DNA of 64,000 nucleotides, taken from Helichrysum umbraculigerum (lineage: Eukaryota > Streptophyta > Magnoliopsida > Asterales > Asteraceae). The DNA is taken from positions 98,572,837-98,636,836 of the forward strand of contig CATIUR010000004.1 of assembly GCA_949592205.1 (NCBI GenBank). The letters are read 5' to 3'. The notes under the pieces are model-generated. The model saw only the letters and a program-made list of their open reading frames with translations, was not told where the DNA came from and made no database searches. Position numbers and translations under genes: made by a program. This document shows positions 1 to 10,100 of the stretch, piece after piece (within the stretch, counting starts at the first letter, position 1; every line of letters begins with the position of its first letter).

Positions 1-1241
1 AAATAAATAATAAGGTTATCATTGTAAGAATCAAAAACCTATCTATTTTTTGCAAAACACTTTACATGCCATTTATATTCAACTATGTTGCATAATCTAT
101 TTTTTGCCACACTGAATCGATACCTTAAACCTTTGTTTATGCAAAACAATGATTCAACACTTTTAATAAACCATTAATTATAACCTGCCATTTATGTCAA
201 GCCTTTATCAACATAAATAGCATTGGTTAAGCAAACGTGATTATCGTGTGATTCTACTTTTCTAGAATCACAGTTTTATATTTTGAACGACTGTTTACCA
301 AAATTTAAACCTTCAAAATACCACAACCTATCACTAGACAACATGCAATCCAACTATAATCCTTTTAAACAGTTATACACTTGCACATTGAATCAGAATA
401 AGTTTTGGCATACTCAAACCTAAAAAAGCCATAACCCATTAACACAAAACATGCAATCAAACCAACATTACCAGAATCGCTAAATTATACAAACGATTCA
501 TCATAACTCGCAAAAACCCTTGCAAAAACCCCCCAAAATACTCGTAAACCACTAATCATTATAGAAGCTTTTACAAAACAAAACACCTAAATGTTGAATC
601 ACCCTTTCAAAAAAAAGTCAATACACATAAACCAAACGAGATAGATTACCTTTCATGTTCGATTGTTTTAGTTTTTTTGATCGCACCATTTTTCCTTATC
701 ATACCCAGAATAATAAAAACCTCTTTGTCCACAATAATAAAAAAATCGTTATAATCGTGTTAATGGGTTATGTTACCTTAATGATTCTGAAACACAGCAA
801 ACCATAAGAACAACAAAATATGTTACCTTTCACGCTCGATTGATTCAGATTTCTTGATTTCACCATCTTTCTTTTCACACCTCCAATAAGTAAACCGTTT
901 TTATGTGAATGATTCACCACTAAAATAACCGCGTACGGTTTTTACTAAATTCCTCTTTTCGTTTGGTTTTTGTGTACAAGCAAAATTACAATTAGGGTTT
1001 TGTTTTTGGGTGCAACGCCGTTGTGTTTGTTAATTTCAAATTAATTGTGTTTTGTTTCCTTTTTTATGCTTGCAACAAAAAGACAGTAATGCCCCCAAAC
1101 GATTTCTTTTAACACCTAATTTTTCAATTTTCCCTTTGACTAATCTCATCCATTGATTTAATCATCTAACGATCAAGATTGCTTCTCCCCCTTCTCCAAT
1201 CTAAAAACCTTCTCCATTGATCCCAATCCTATATATATATA
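1..1241. other. AT-rich unassigned DNA
   Basis: No gene or recognisable element is seen here. The reading frames are short and full of stops. Two similar segments, near 645-700 and 820-880, share a 'tacctttca-gctcgatt' core followed by a T-rich run and a 'caccat' block, so a degenerate duplication about 175 bp apart is likely. The stretch could hold UTR or intron sequence of an unseen gene, but nothing supports a call. Confidence 0.5.
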
Positions 1242-1343
1242 CTAGCTTTTAAACCCGTGTATACACACAACGTAAAATAATTATTTGAATAAAATTAATA
1301 AAATTAAGTTTTGTCTTTACTAACTTGTCTATTTTGTCACTTA
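1242..1343 (-). mobile_element. Helitron 3' end fragment
   Basis: Read on the minus strand, the segment ends in CTAG (1245-1242) followed by T. A perfect 10-bp palindrome GTGTATACAC (1257-1266) lies 11 nt before the end. A short hairpin about 10 nt before CTRR, with insertion between A and T, is the known 3' signature of Helitrons. No matching 5' TC end was found, and the solo LTR starting at 1349 interrupts the DNA to the right, so this is a fragment at best. Confidence 0.45.
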
Positions 1344-1849
1344 AAAATTGTAACACCCCCAAATTCGTTGATTTAGATTAGCGGAAGCATTTAGTTAAGT
1401 ATGGGGAGTGCCACAATATACGGTACATGCATACGTATCAGAGCTTATGATTACAACAGAACATAATATATTAAGATGCCAAATGTAATAGTTACAAGTT
1501 TACGATTTATCAAATCGTAAGTTATAAAAAGTTATCAGGTTTACAAAAGTAGATTTCGTAAATATGACTAAAACAGCTTTAGTTATACAAAAGAAATCCA
1601 GTTGTCAAAAAGTTGGCATCCTAAAGCTTCACGGGTCGCCTAGAGTTCCATGGGCGGGCGGATCTTACGTGCTGCTAATTCCCTGAAAAACATAGTAAAA
1701 GTCAACAACTAGGTTGAGTGAATTCACAGGTTTTATGTTTGCAAGTACAGTTGGTAACCCACTTGTTGTTTATACAGTATCGTTTGGATGTCACCCAAAA
1801 GTGTAATTCGTAAAACCAAATACGTTTCCAAATAGTAGTTTGTAGGAAA

Positions 1850-2290
1850 GTTCGTATCCTAGTAGTTGTAGGAAAGCAGTATCCTATTTCCAAGTATGTT
1901 CTGTAGGGATATACGTATCCTAGTAGTAGGTATGTTTCGTTGGGATGTTGCCCAAAAGTATATTTCAAGTTATAGTAGGAATGTAGGTATCCTATTAGAT
2001 GATCGTAGGAATGTCAGTATCCTAATAGTTGTGTCTCGTAGGAATGTCAGTATCCTCATCGTTTGGTGGGTCCATGTCAGTAGGAACCCAGTGCCCATGT
2101 CAGTAGGGACTTTTCATCGGTTTAATAACAATAGTAGACCCATGTTCGCAGGATCTAGTGCCCATGTCAGAAGGGACTTTTCAACGGTTTATCAACAATA
2201 GTAGACCCATGTTCGCAGGATCTAGTGCCCATGTCAGAAGGGACTTTTCAACGGTCAGTGCGCATGTCAGTAGGGACTTTTCAGTTGCTC
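1850..2290. repeat. Tandem repeats inside the solo LTR
   Basis: From 1850 to 2060 a degenerate unit 'gtaggaatgtcagtatcct' recurs several times. From 2094 a 67-bp unit follows, starting 'cccatgtcag', with copies at 2094, 2161 and 2228 and a partial last copy ending near 2290. The repeats are confined to the solo LTR. Confidence 0.8.
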
Positions 2291-2786
2291 AATCAGTTAA
2301 TTAAAAAGTGTTGCTGGTCGTTCTCCAGCGTTTTCAAAACAGTTACGGTCGTTCTCCGGTTTATCCAATATAGTTTATCCCGTTTGTAATAGTTTGTCGT
2401 ATGAAAACACTATTTCATAGTTAATTGTTTCGTTGTAAATGTTCAACTGTTCAAAGTACTCTATACGTTCGAGTAAAGCAAGTATACTATCATGTAGTAA
2501 AAGTGTTTGACTATGTTTTCCACCCTTGTTCAAAGCAGTTAAAACAGTAAAAGTAGGGGCTGTGAACTCACCTGTTGAATTAAGTGAAAGTGCGAGTGCT
2601 AGCAAAGCGTAGTTCGGGTAAAGTCCCTAAGGTCCTAAATATAAGAAATAGTCGTATAAGTGGTTGCATAACAACCAGACCATGTTACTCGTTCGTCCAT
2701 GAAAGATCGTTTATTTGTAAATTCGTACGACTCGTTGGTGATGGTTTTGTAAAAGTATTTCAAAATATTGTTATAAGGTTCTGAAA

Positions 2787-2950
2787 CTTGCGACGTTGTG
2801 TGGGACGTTGTGTGCAACGTCGCAGTTGTGGGACGTTGTGTGCAACATCGCATTTGTGGGACGTTGTGTGCAACGTCGCATTTGTGGGACGTTGTGTGCA
2901 ACGTCGCATTTGAGGGACGTCGCGTGGGACGTTGTGTGTAACGTCGCAAA
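2787..2950. repeat. 28-bp GC-rich tandem array in the solo LTR
   Basis: The core 'gggacgttgtgtgcaac' starts at 2802, 2830, 2858 and 2886, an exact 28-bp period, with a further degenerate copy near 2925. Each unit contains the CpG-rich and partly palindromic string aacgtcgca. The array stands out from the AT-rich LTR and lies about 300 bp downstream, in element sense, of the CT-rich tract. Confidence 0.85.
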
Positions 2951-3865
2951 TCGCCTGGGACTAATGCGACGTTACGGTCTGTTCATCCGAAAATCGAGAT
3001 TTGTAACCCAAAAACGCTTAGATCTTTCATATAATGACTTGTAACATGTTTGTAAACTATTATAATGAAGTAAAAGTGAAAAGTTTAGTGTTTTCTTACC
3101 CAAAAAGTGTTAGATCCGAAAATTAGGTGGATGATGAAGATGATGATGAAAATGGTGATTTTGAGCTTGAATCCTTGTGTAGATGATGATGATGACGAGT
3201 TTGATGATGTTGTGTATCCGATTTGTTGTTGTTTTTGTTGATTTTGTGGTTGTTTTTAGTGATTTTTAGAGAGAGAGAGAGTTGAGAGAAAAGAGAGTAA
3301 AGAGAGAGAAATGAGATGGTGAAAATGAAAGAAAGGAGGGGATGAGGAGGGGGTTTTGTCTCCCTTTTTCGTCCCCCGTGGTTGCGTTCCGTGTGGTGTT
3401 CGTTTACACGATCGTTAATTATTAATTTGTTTTTAAATTATCAATTTTTAAATGCGTATTCGTTTATATTTTTAATTGAGGAATTTTATGAAACTAATTT
3501 AGTTAAGTTATAAAATTTCAAACTTTGTTTTATTTTAATTGTACGAAACAGACGTTATTTGTTACGAAATACTTGTAAATATTATCGATATAATATTTAA
3601 TAAACGTTAATGTTATTTAATAATTTCGTTTTATTAAATAATTTTGTTCACCAATAGTCGTATGTTTTTGTCGCGTTTGTTCCAATTGTTTAAGTACCTA
3701 ATTACAACAGATTACGAAATGTAATACTACGCGTATTAACTAGTTGGGCTTTGCTAGACTTACCTCTAAAAGTAGTTGTGAATTCACTCAAAGTAGGGAA
3801 TTAGCCTAGAAATGCGTGTTAATTATGTTTATAATTTAGTCGAAAATGCGAGGTGTCACAAAAAT

Positions 3866-4122
3866 AAAGATGTGCATAATTCGGCTGTAGGCGTTTAAAC
3901 AGGTCAAATCGAAGTGATTTTGTCGGTTTGATCGGGTTTAGTTTTTATTATGGTTTATTGGTTTGGAAATTACGTAGGCTAGCTGAAATTTGAGTAGCAA
4001 TCTCAACTCTTATGAGTGTCTAACTAAGAATACATGACATCTATAACATACGGATCCGTGACCCGTGAATGGGTTACGGGTGTGAACTTTTACCCATTGG
4101 CGGGTCGCGGATGTGTGTGTGC

Positions 4123-4198
<76 letters not shown>

Positions 4199-4620
4199 GT
4201 ATATGTATATGTATATATAATGGTTATAGAGACTAAAGAGTATAGTATTCGTGTTTCGTATAGCAAACTTATCAAATGTTCAGGAAAAAATTATCAAATA
4301 AATTGATAGTTACCAAACTATTAGTCGCATGTCTTAAATTTTAACATTCTAATTCGTTTAAAATTACGATCCATTGATTTGAACATGTTTCAAAACATTC
4401 TTTTTATATTAAAATTATATAAAATCTTGTGACATTTGATAAAATATTTGTATTAATTAAAACTCGCGGGTTACCGCGACCCGCGGGTCACGGATACGGT
4501 AAAAATAAACCCGCTAGCGGGTACCGCGGGTAAAAAAAAAACGCAATAGGGTGATGAATTTGGCATATCCGTACTCACAACCCACGAGTGTCATCCCTAG
4601 GTAAGAGCGAATTTTATAAA
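3866..4620. repeat. Fold-back-like block around a (TA)n tract
   Basis: A left arm near 4052-4110 (core gatccgtgacccg) and a right arm near 4460-4525 (core cgggtcacggat) are imperfect reverse complements rich in CCCG/CGGG. Between them lies a pure (TA)n run at 4128-4190 that grades into TATATG repeats up to about 4219. The arrangement suggests a decayed fold-back or hAT-like non-autonomous element, but no clean termini or TSD were found. Long frames over the TA run are artefacts. Confidence 0.4.
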
Positions 4621-5255
4621 CAAACAAAAAAAACTTTCATTTTGATTTTTCTATGTTTTTTCTTTTTCATATATATAAATTAGAGTACTTATTTTATATT
4701 AGTCAATATAACAGAGTTTAAGTGAAGAATTAGAAAGTTTTAATTTTTATATAATAAAAATTTAAGGGACTTAATTGATATTTAGAAAGCGTGAAATACA
4801 ATCTTTACATATTCATAAAAAAATGTAATGGAAATTTTAAGAAAGAAAAAAGAATATATGGAGTGTTTATCGTAAGATCATTTATTAGATCACAAATCGG
4901 TAACAAAAAAATCTTTACTTTTGTAAATGACCCGTATTAAATAGTACTTAAATTTCATTATTAAATTGAGAATTTATGGAGGTTTTGTTTTAAAAATAAA
5001 GTAAAATTGAAGAAGTAAATTGATCTATTTAATTATAGGATTGATGACAAGCAGTTAAACTTTTATTGAAATTTTTATAAGTATCAAAAAATTTATATGA
5101 TTGAATTCAAACGTTTTATCTTACTTTTAATTTATGCAATGTAGCTTGAAACTAAATTTTTTTGATTGTATCTATATATTAAGCAATCTAATCAATAATC
5201 ATATATCTATTCCAAATAATAGATCATGTTGTTTACTTGACAAAATGTATCCGAT
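4621..5255. other. AT-rich unassigned DNA
   Basis: No open frame, repeat array or element end is recognised in this stretch, which is strongly AT-rich with A and T runs. Confidence 0.5.
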
Positions 5256-5625
5256 TGATAAAAAAGGTTGATAAAAAAGGTCATTTATCACACTTTTTCA
5301 TCCACGCTTCTATAAGTGTGGAAAATTACAACTTGTAACTGGAAAAAATTTTAACACATGATTTTCCCACGCAAGAGGAAGTGTGCATAAATTGGGTGTT
5401 ACAAATTTTTTTCCACACTTTTATGTATTGGCAAGTTGTAATTTATCTACACTTTTAAGTGTTATTTTTTTCTTCCACTTATATATGTGAAGATTGTGGT
5501 GATTTCCACACTTATTGATGTTTCAATTTTTTACACAATTATAAGTGTGAATAATTTCACATAATTTCACACATTTTTAAAAAATGTTAAAAAAAGTGTG
5601 GATAAATGATATATTTGTTGTAGTG
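5256..5625. mobile_element. Decayed CACTA-type non-autonomous element
   Basis: The right end, read on the minus strand, begins CACTACAACAAATATATC, the usual start of plant CACTA elements. The left end (about 5256-5300) matches it only in its inner part (catttatcacactttt), so the outer left terminus has decayed. Between the ends, the subterminal motif 'ataagtgtgga' and its complement recur about every 40-60 bp, as in CACTA subterminal regions. No transposase is present, so movement would need a helper. Confidence 0.6.
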
Positions 5626-6488
5626 ATTGTTTGATTAAATTTTTTAAAGATAGTCAAAAGTAAAGGGATTTCTTATTTTATCTTTTAAATTAAAATAACT
5701 ATTAATAGCTAATATACAATTTTTTTAAGTACTATCGTATCATGGTTTAACTGAAAAAAATAAGATACACAATTTTTAAGTTCATGTTAATGTTATTCAA
5801 TTATAGCACCAGTATATATCCGAAGATGATACATCAAAATTTATTACTCTCTGGGATTAAGGACCACATTGTAAATTGTAGTCATCATACAAAAGGGATT
5901 TTTAACAAATTGACCGATATAAAAATAAGTAGTAAATTAAAGGGGTTTAATTGTTCCATTGAATTGAAGATTTAATTTGATTAATTGATGACATGTTAAT
6001 TGTATATTATATTTAAGATTGTTTTCTTAGTAATAAAATTAGCAAAGTAGTAAAAACGCATTTTAGAATATCAAAGGGTAATATAGTTATTTTAGATGGG
6101 TGATAGATCATTTTGAATAGAATGTATGATTATTAGGCTGAAAATGTGAAGATAAAAGTATAGCGACAGTTTTCGTAAATCATTGTATGAGTATACTCTT
6201 TACAATAGTATTTAACTTTTTGATTAGAATATGTATGACTTGATTTTGGCGTTTTATGATGAGTATAATTGAAGTTTATTATGATGAAAACAGATAAATA
6301 TAAACAAATGATATAACTTGTTAACTTGATAAAATTTTGATATAAAAAAAAATCAATTTTTTTTAATGCTCTTAATTAGTAGGTGTAAGCGAACATCCTA
6401 TAAGTACACTTTGATTGATAATAAGGTTAGAGTTAGGATATTATTAACTTCTGTTTTTTTATTTGAGTTCTAAAATATCATTAATACT
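5626..6488. other. AT-rich unassigned DNA
   Basis: No gene, RNA or element end is recognised. The sequence is AT-rich with short frames only. Confidence 0.5.
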
Positions 6489-6489
6489 C

Positions 6490-6576
<87 letters not shown>
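6489..6576. repeat. (ATT)n microsatellite
   Basis: An uninterrupted run of ATT units of roughly 29 copies. A shorter ATT run resumes at 7321-7329 on the other side of the Helitron, so the Helitron probably inserted into an ATT tract. Confidence 0.95.
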
Positions 6577-6577
<1 letters not shown>

Positions 6578-7321
6578 TAGTTTAGGACCCGCGAAATTCG
6601 CGGAATCGTCTATGAAAAATATTTAAGTACCCGTATTCATAGCCGTATAATTGTTATTGTTATCTTGAGTTTTATATATACTATATATACAATATTTTTT
6701 TATATAATAAGGTAATGTACATATCAACAGGTGAACCTCATACCATATGCTATTATTACATTTTAATTTTATATGATTTGAAAACATGAAATTGTTCATT
6801 ATCTTGAACATACCGAAACTTTTAATTAGTTAATTAAAAAGTTAAATTGTTAGCTTTAAGATTTAGAATCTTGAATACTATAGTTTATGGTATTTTGCTT
6901 TTGTTTCTTTGCCGTGTTTCAAATTTGCATCGTATATTCAATAACTAAAATTTTTCGTTTGGTCAAAGTTACATATATGTGGATAACCGAAACCCACGAA
7001 TAAATATGAAAAATCGATGGTTAATAGTTAATACTAATACTAATTGGTATGAAAGAAATTATAAAGTAGTTATTAAATTAAAATCTCCATAAAATATTTG
7101 AAGGATTATGTACGATTAAAGAAAAAACAGAAGATATATATTGTAAATATTGAAGGGTGTATATTGTAAATATAGAAGGGTATATTAGTATTTTAGTCAC
7201 ATAAAAACGAGATTAACGATGTCATTAAATAAATGAATGGTTGAATCTTAATTGATGATCTCCATCTAATGGTTCTTATTCATCTAAGATTTTTCTTTTA
7301 ATATATAAGATAGAAGATAGA
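6577..7321 (-). mobile_element. Non-autonomous Helitron
   Basis: On the minus strand the element starts TCTATC at 7321, with A before it, and ends CTAG at 6580-6577, with T after it. That is the A|T insertion Helitrons show, without a TSD. A 15-nt near-perfect hairpin (CCGCGAA/TTCGCGG, 6589-6603) sits about 8 nt before CTAG. The inner 5' part has the 'ATATATTAAAAG' look common in plant Helitrons. No Rep/helicase frame exists in the 745 bp, so it is non-autonomous. ATT repeats flank both ends. Confidence 0.72.
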
Positions 7322-7329
7322 TTATTATT

Positions 7330-7463
7330 TGTTATGGATATATATAGAATGAATGTCTAGAAGATTGATTACTTGTAGAATAAGTTATCTTGTATCTCCT
7401 TGGTGAGATGAATAATACAATTATATTCTTTTCTTATTCTTTGTTCTCTTTACCTTTATAACA
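7330..7463 (+). mobile_element. Short Ty1/copia LTR (134 bp)
   Basis: The segment starts TGTTAT and ends ATAACA, a perfect 6-bp inverted terminus, and is followed at once by 'cgttatcagcacgag'. That PBS-like string is widespread after short LTRs of the plant Ale/Retrofit copia lineage. The body has the usual promoter-to-R look, ending in a TC-rich 'ttctctttacctttataaca'. No pol remains downstream, only about 500 bp of leader-like DNA, so this is a 5' LTR with a truncated interior. Confidence 0.65.
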
Positions 7464-7990
7464 CGTTATCAGCACGAGTCTCTAATCTAAATATTTTGAG
7501 TTCGTAGCCGTCATCAATTTTGAGGTAAGTTTCGTTACTCACGTCTCTTTATAATATTGAATTGCATATTATGTGTTTTGAATTGCATGAGATCTATGAT
7601 CTAAATACGTGTCGATTAAGTACGATTCTTATTTCTTAAAAGTATATGTTAAACGTGTTTTGTCACTTTGTGAATTCAATCATGTATGCTATATATATAT
7701 TTGTAATTAATTGTTTACATTGGCTTTATGTTTATATTGTATTTAAAAATATACAAATTCAAGAACCTCGATATGTGATGAAAATCGGATGCTTTTGTGT
7801 TGGATTATGGATAAATATTTGCATAACGTTTTCTTTTCTGCATGTGTACAGATCCAATTGATCCATTATTTGTGATTTAAGCACGTACCCCGATTGAGAT
7901 CAATTCATGTTTTCCTTCAAACTATATTTGATAATTATGAACTAGGCGGTGGATAATTATGCATATAGATATATTATACGAAAGATACTA
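7464..7990 (+). other. Copia leader remnant and unassigned DNA
   Basis: The first 20-30 bp are the PBS and leader of the short copia LTR. The rest is AT-rich DNA without a gag start, zinc knuckle or other coding sign, so the copia coding region is missing from this locus. Confidence 0.45.
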
Positions 7991-7992
7991 AC

Positions 7993-8093
7993 TGCATTCT
8001 TCAGTTTTTTTTGTGTGGAAAGGAATGGAAAGGAGCTGAAAAAAATAAAAAGGCCATTCTTGAGTTTATTTTATGGGTGGAAAGGAATTGAGT
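7993..8093 (+). repeat. Left inverted repeat of a Harbinger-like locus
   Basis: Two copies of 'cattctt(c/g)agttt' at about 7994 and 8054 are each followed by a 'ggaaaggaa' purine tract. The reverse complement of this arrangement, again with two copies, lies at 17377-17464 on the far side of the transposase fragment. It may be a decayed terminal inverted repeat. The purine tracts are low-complexity, which weakens the call. Confidence 0.42.
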
Positions 8094-8247
8094 GGGATGG
8101 ATTAGGGCTAAAAATTGATGGGCTTTTTTTTCTGCCTACATCTGAGCGGATTGTAACAGAAATGATTTACATGTTTATCCATAAACCATCTTACCCTATC
8201 CCTATTATTATACTACGTACTGTTCTTCTTGTTTTCTACCTCACAAC

Positions 8248-10081
8248 TATAACACCCCTCGTTAATTATAAACATTTAATATAATATTTGCGACTCGGAA
8301 GCGTATGTTTAAAACATACTATCAATGTACTCAAAATGTCAATAAACTTTTTCAAATTTAAAACATGATGTTTCAACAAACTCGGTGTTATATAATTCAA
8401 AACATCTCTTTATTTATTAATATAACATCAGAGTGACAGCTTGTCAAACATTCCATCCATTCAAACACTTCCTGCCCTGCCCAATATGTCCCATCTATTT
8501 CAACCTGCAGGAAGAACTGTGGCGGGGTTAGCATAAAGCTAAGTGAATGAAACTATAAACAACAGTACAACCTAGCATAACAATCTGTTTACATCAAATA
8601 ACAATAAACAGAAAATCAATCAATCATTAGACATCCAATCAATGTCATACACACAACATCATGAGGATCGGTGGCCCCTGAGACACCCTAATACCGGTTT
8701 GGTACTCAAGGAACTCTTATCAATCATCTGTATTGGCCCATACAGAACTACCGATAACTTGTTGTCAATCACACACGACCTAGATCTCTAAACTGACATA
8801 TCAAGTTTCCGAGATCTCCTGTCGTCTACAACAACAACAAGTCCAACCATCAAATCAAGTTGACCTCAAAGTCTTACATACTAGCACAATCAGCCAAGTA
8901 AACAACTAGTTAAACTATCATGGCAAGATATCTCAACATATGCATCATATCAAAGTAATACTATAAATTACTTGTTGTAAATCAAATCATTACAACTAAA
9001 TCACACTGAGGTTACAAGTCCACTCACCGACCACCTCAGGCGTCCACTCAGTAGTCTAATATCACTGAGCCTTCTCCATATCTGAGAATCAATAAATCAA
9101 ATATAAGTTAGTAATCAATATCAATACATAACTTATATCAATCCAATAATTCAAATCAATTATTCAAATAATAATTAATACCTAAGTCACCATATTATCT
9201 TAGGCATAATTATAACTAAACTCTACAATATAACTTACATTAACATATTATGTTCAAGTTATATTTACAACTCCTACGAATCTAATCTTAACACAAAAGT
9301 TGCTGGAAAACAGCCTTACCCGCCGGGTAAGGCCCATACCCGCCGGGTATCCATTGAACCACACAAGCCGCCGGCTTCCCCAAGTTTCAAGCTTACCCGC
9401 CGGGCAAGAGGGGTACCCGCCGGGTACTCCCTTCGTCCCAGCCCTCTGCGCGCTGATCAAAACCCTAACCCTCGAAATTTATAACAAAATCACCCAAACT
9501 CGATTTCTAACAGTTATAAACACCTAATAACTTCAAGTAATCATCATATATCACTTATAACATGTTTCTAACATCAATTTCTTTCAATTCATCAATTTCA
9601 CTCAATTTGAATAAAAATCAAATTTCAAGAATACTTACTCTTGATTAAGAACACGACGATGATATTGAAATCTGATGATTATGAAACTAGAATCAAGATC
9701 ACAGCTTATAATTTCAGTTTCTAGTTTGGATTTCTTAAGGTTTTGGAAGGATTTGAAGTTTCATAATGAAACTTTCCAAAAGAGGAAAGGGATATATAAG
9801 TCGGCTCACCCAAACCGCCTTCAATTATACGGGTATAATTTAATACCCCATCTCAATCTATTGTCTGGAACCCGAAAACCATTTGCGAGTCCAAACATTT
9901 TATTGTACCGTCAACTATATTAATTTACAACAATTAATAATTCACTTATCACATTGGAATATTCGGCTCTTATTCCAATTATTTCAACTATTTCAAACAA
10001 TATTATTTCCAAACACATTTAAATACTAATTTAAATCAAGAAATAATATAACACAACTAGGTCCATTTCGAGGATGTTACA
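8248..10081 (-). repeat. 3' LTR of the LARD-like element
   Basis: In sense orientation it starts TGTAACATCCTCG at 10081 and ends GGGGTGTTATA at 8248, so the terminus is TG...TA rather than TG...CA. A TATA-like string (ttatatatccc in sense) lies near 9805-9794, and a palindromic GC array at 9315-9432. The motif 'acgcttccg' lies near 8303-8295, about 50 nt from the end. Confidence 0.9.
9315..9432. repeat. Array of CCCGCCGGG palindromes (3' LTR copy)
   Basis: The near-palindrome acccgccgggt, or a one-base variant, occurs four times within about 115 bp, with a related gccgccggc between the second and third. The block is strikingly GC-rich within an AT-rich LTR and lies about 370 bp downstream of the TATA-like string in sense orientation. 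Confidence 0.85.
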
Positions 10082-10100
10082 ACTCTCCCCCCCTTAAAGA
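10082..10100 (-). promoter_or_regulatory. Polypurine tract of the LARD-like element
   Basis: Read in sense, this is an A/G run (core AAGGGGGGGGAGAGT) directly against the 3' LTR. It is preceded by GGGGACGAAAT, a string often found before the PPT of plant chromoviruses. It would prime plus-strand DNA synthesis. Confidence 0.85.

Larger units (their letters stand above)
1349..3860 (-). mobile_element. Solo LTR of a Ty3/gypsy element
   Basis: The left edge reads TGTAACACCCCC and the right edge AGGTGTCACA. The 5 bp on both sides are identical, AAAAT (1344-1348 and 3861-3865), so both ends are exact and the LTR is 2512 bp. No internal domain, PBS or second LTR is present, so the element has been reduced to a solo LTR, probably by recombination between its LTRs. 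Orientation is minus: the left edge, including a 'gcggaagcat' motif at 1381-1390, matches the PBS-proximal end of the chromovirus LTRs at 43948 and 52199. A CT-rich sense tract lies near 3340-3250 and a GC-rich array at 2787-2950. Short frames inside it are not genes. Confidence 0.9.

Noticed and set aside
2787..2950. A CRISPR-like array
   Set aside because: The 28-bp units are contiguous tandem repeats without unique spacers, in plant LTR DNA.
4034..4306. Open frames of 61-90 codons over the TA repeat
   Set aside because: They encode Tyr/Ile repeats and exist only because (TA)n lacks stops.
9254..9527. Small paired frames on both strands, repeated exactly at 15436-15709
   Set aside because: They lie in the GC-rich array of the two LTR copies; the repetition reflects the LTR pair, not two genes.
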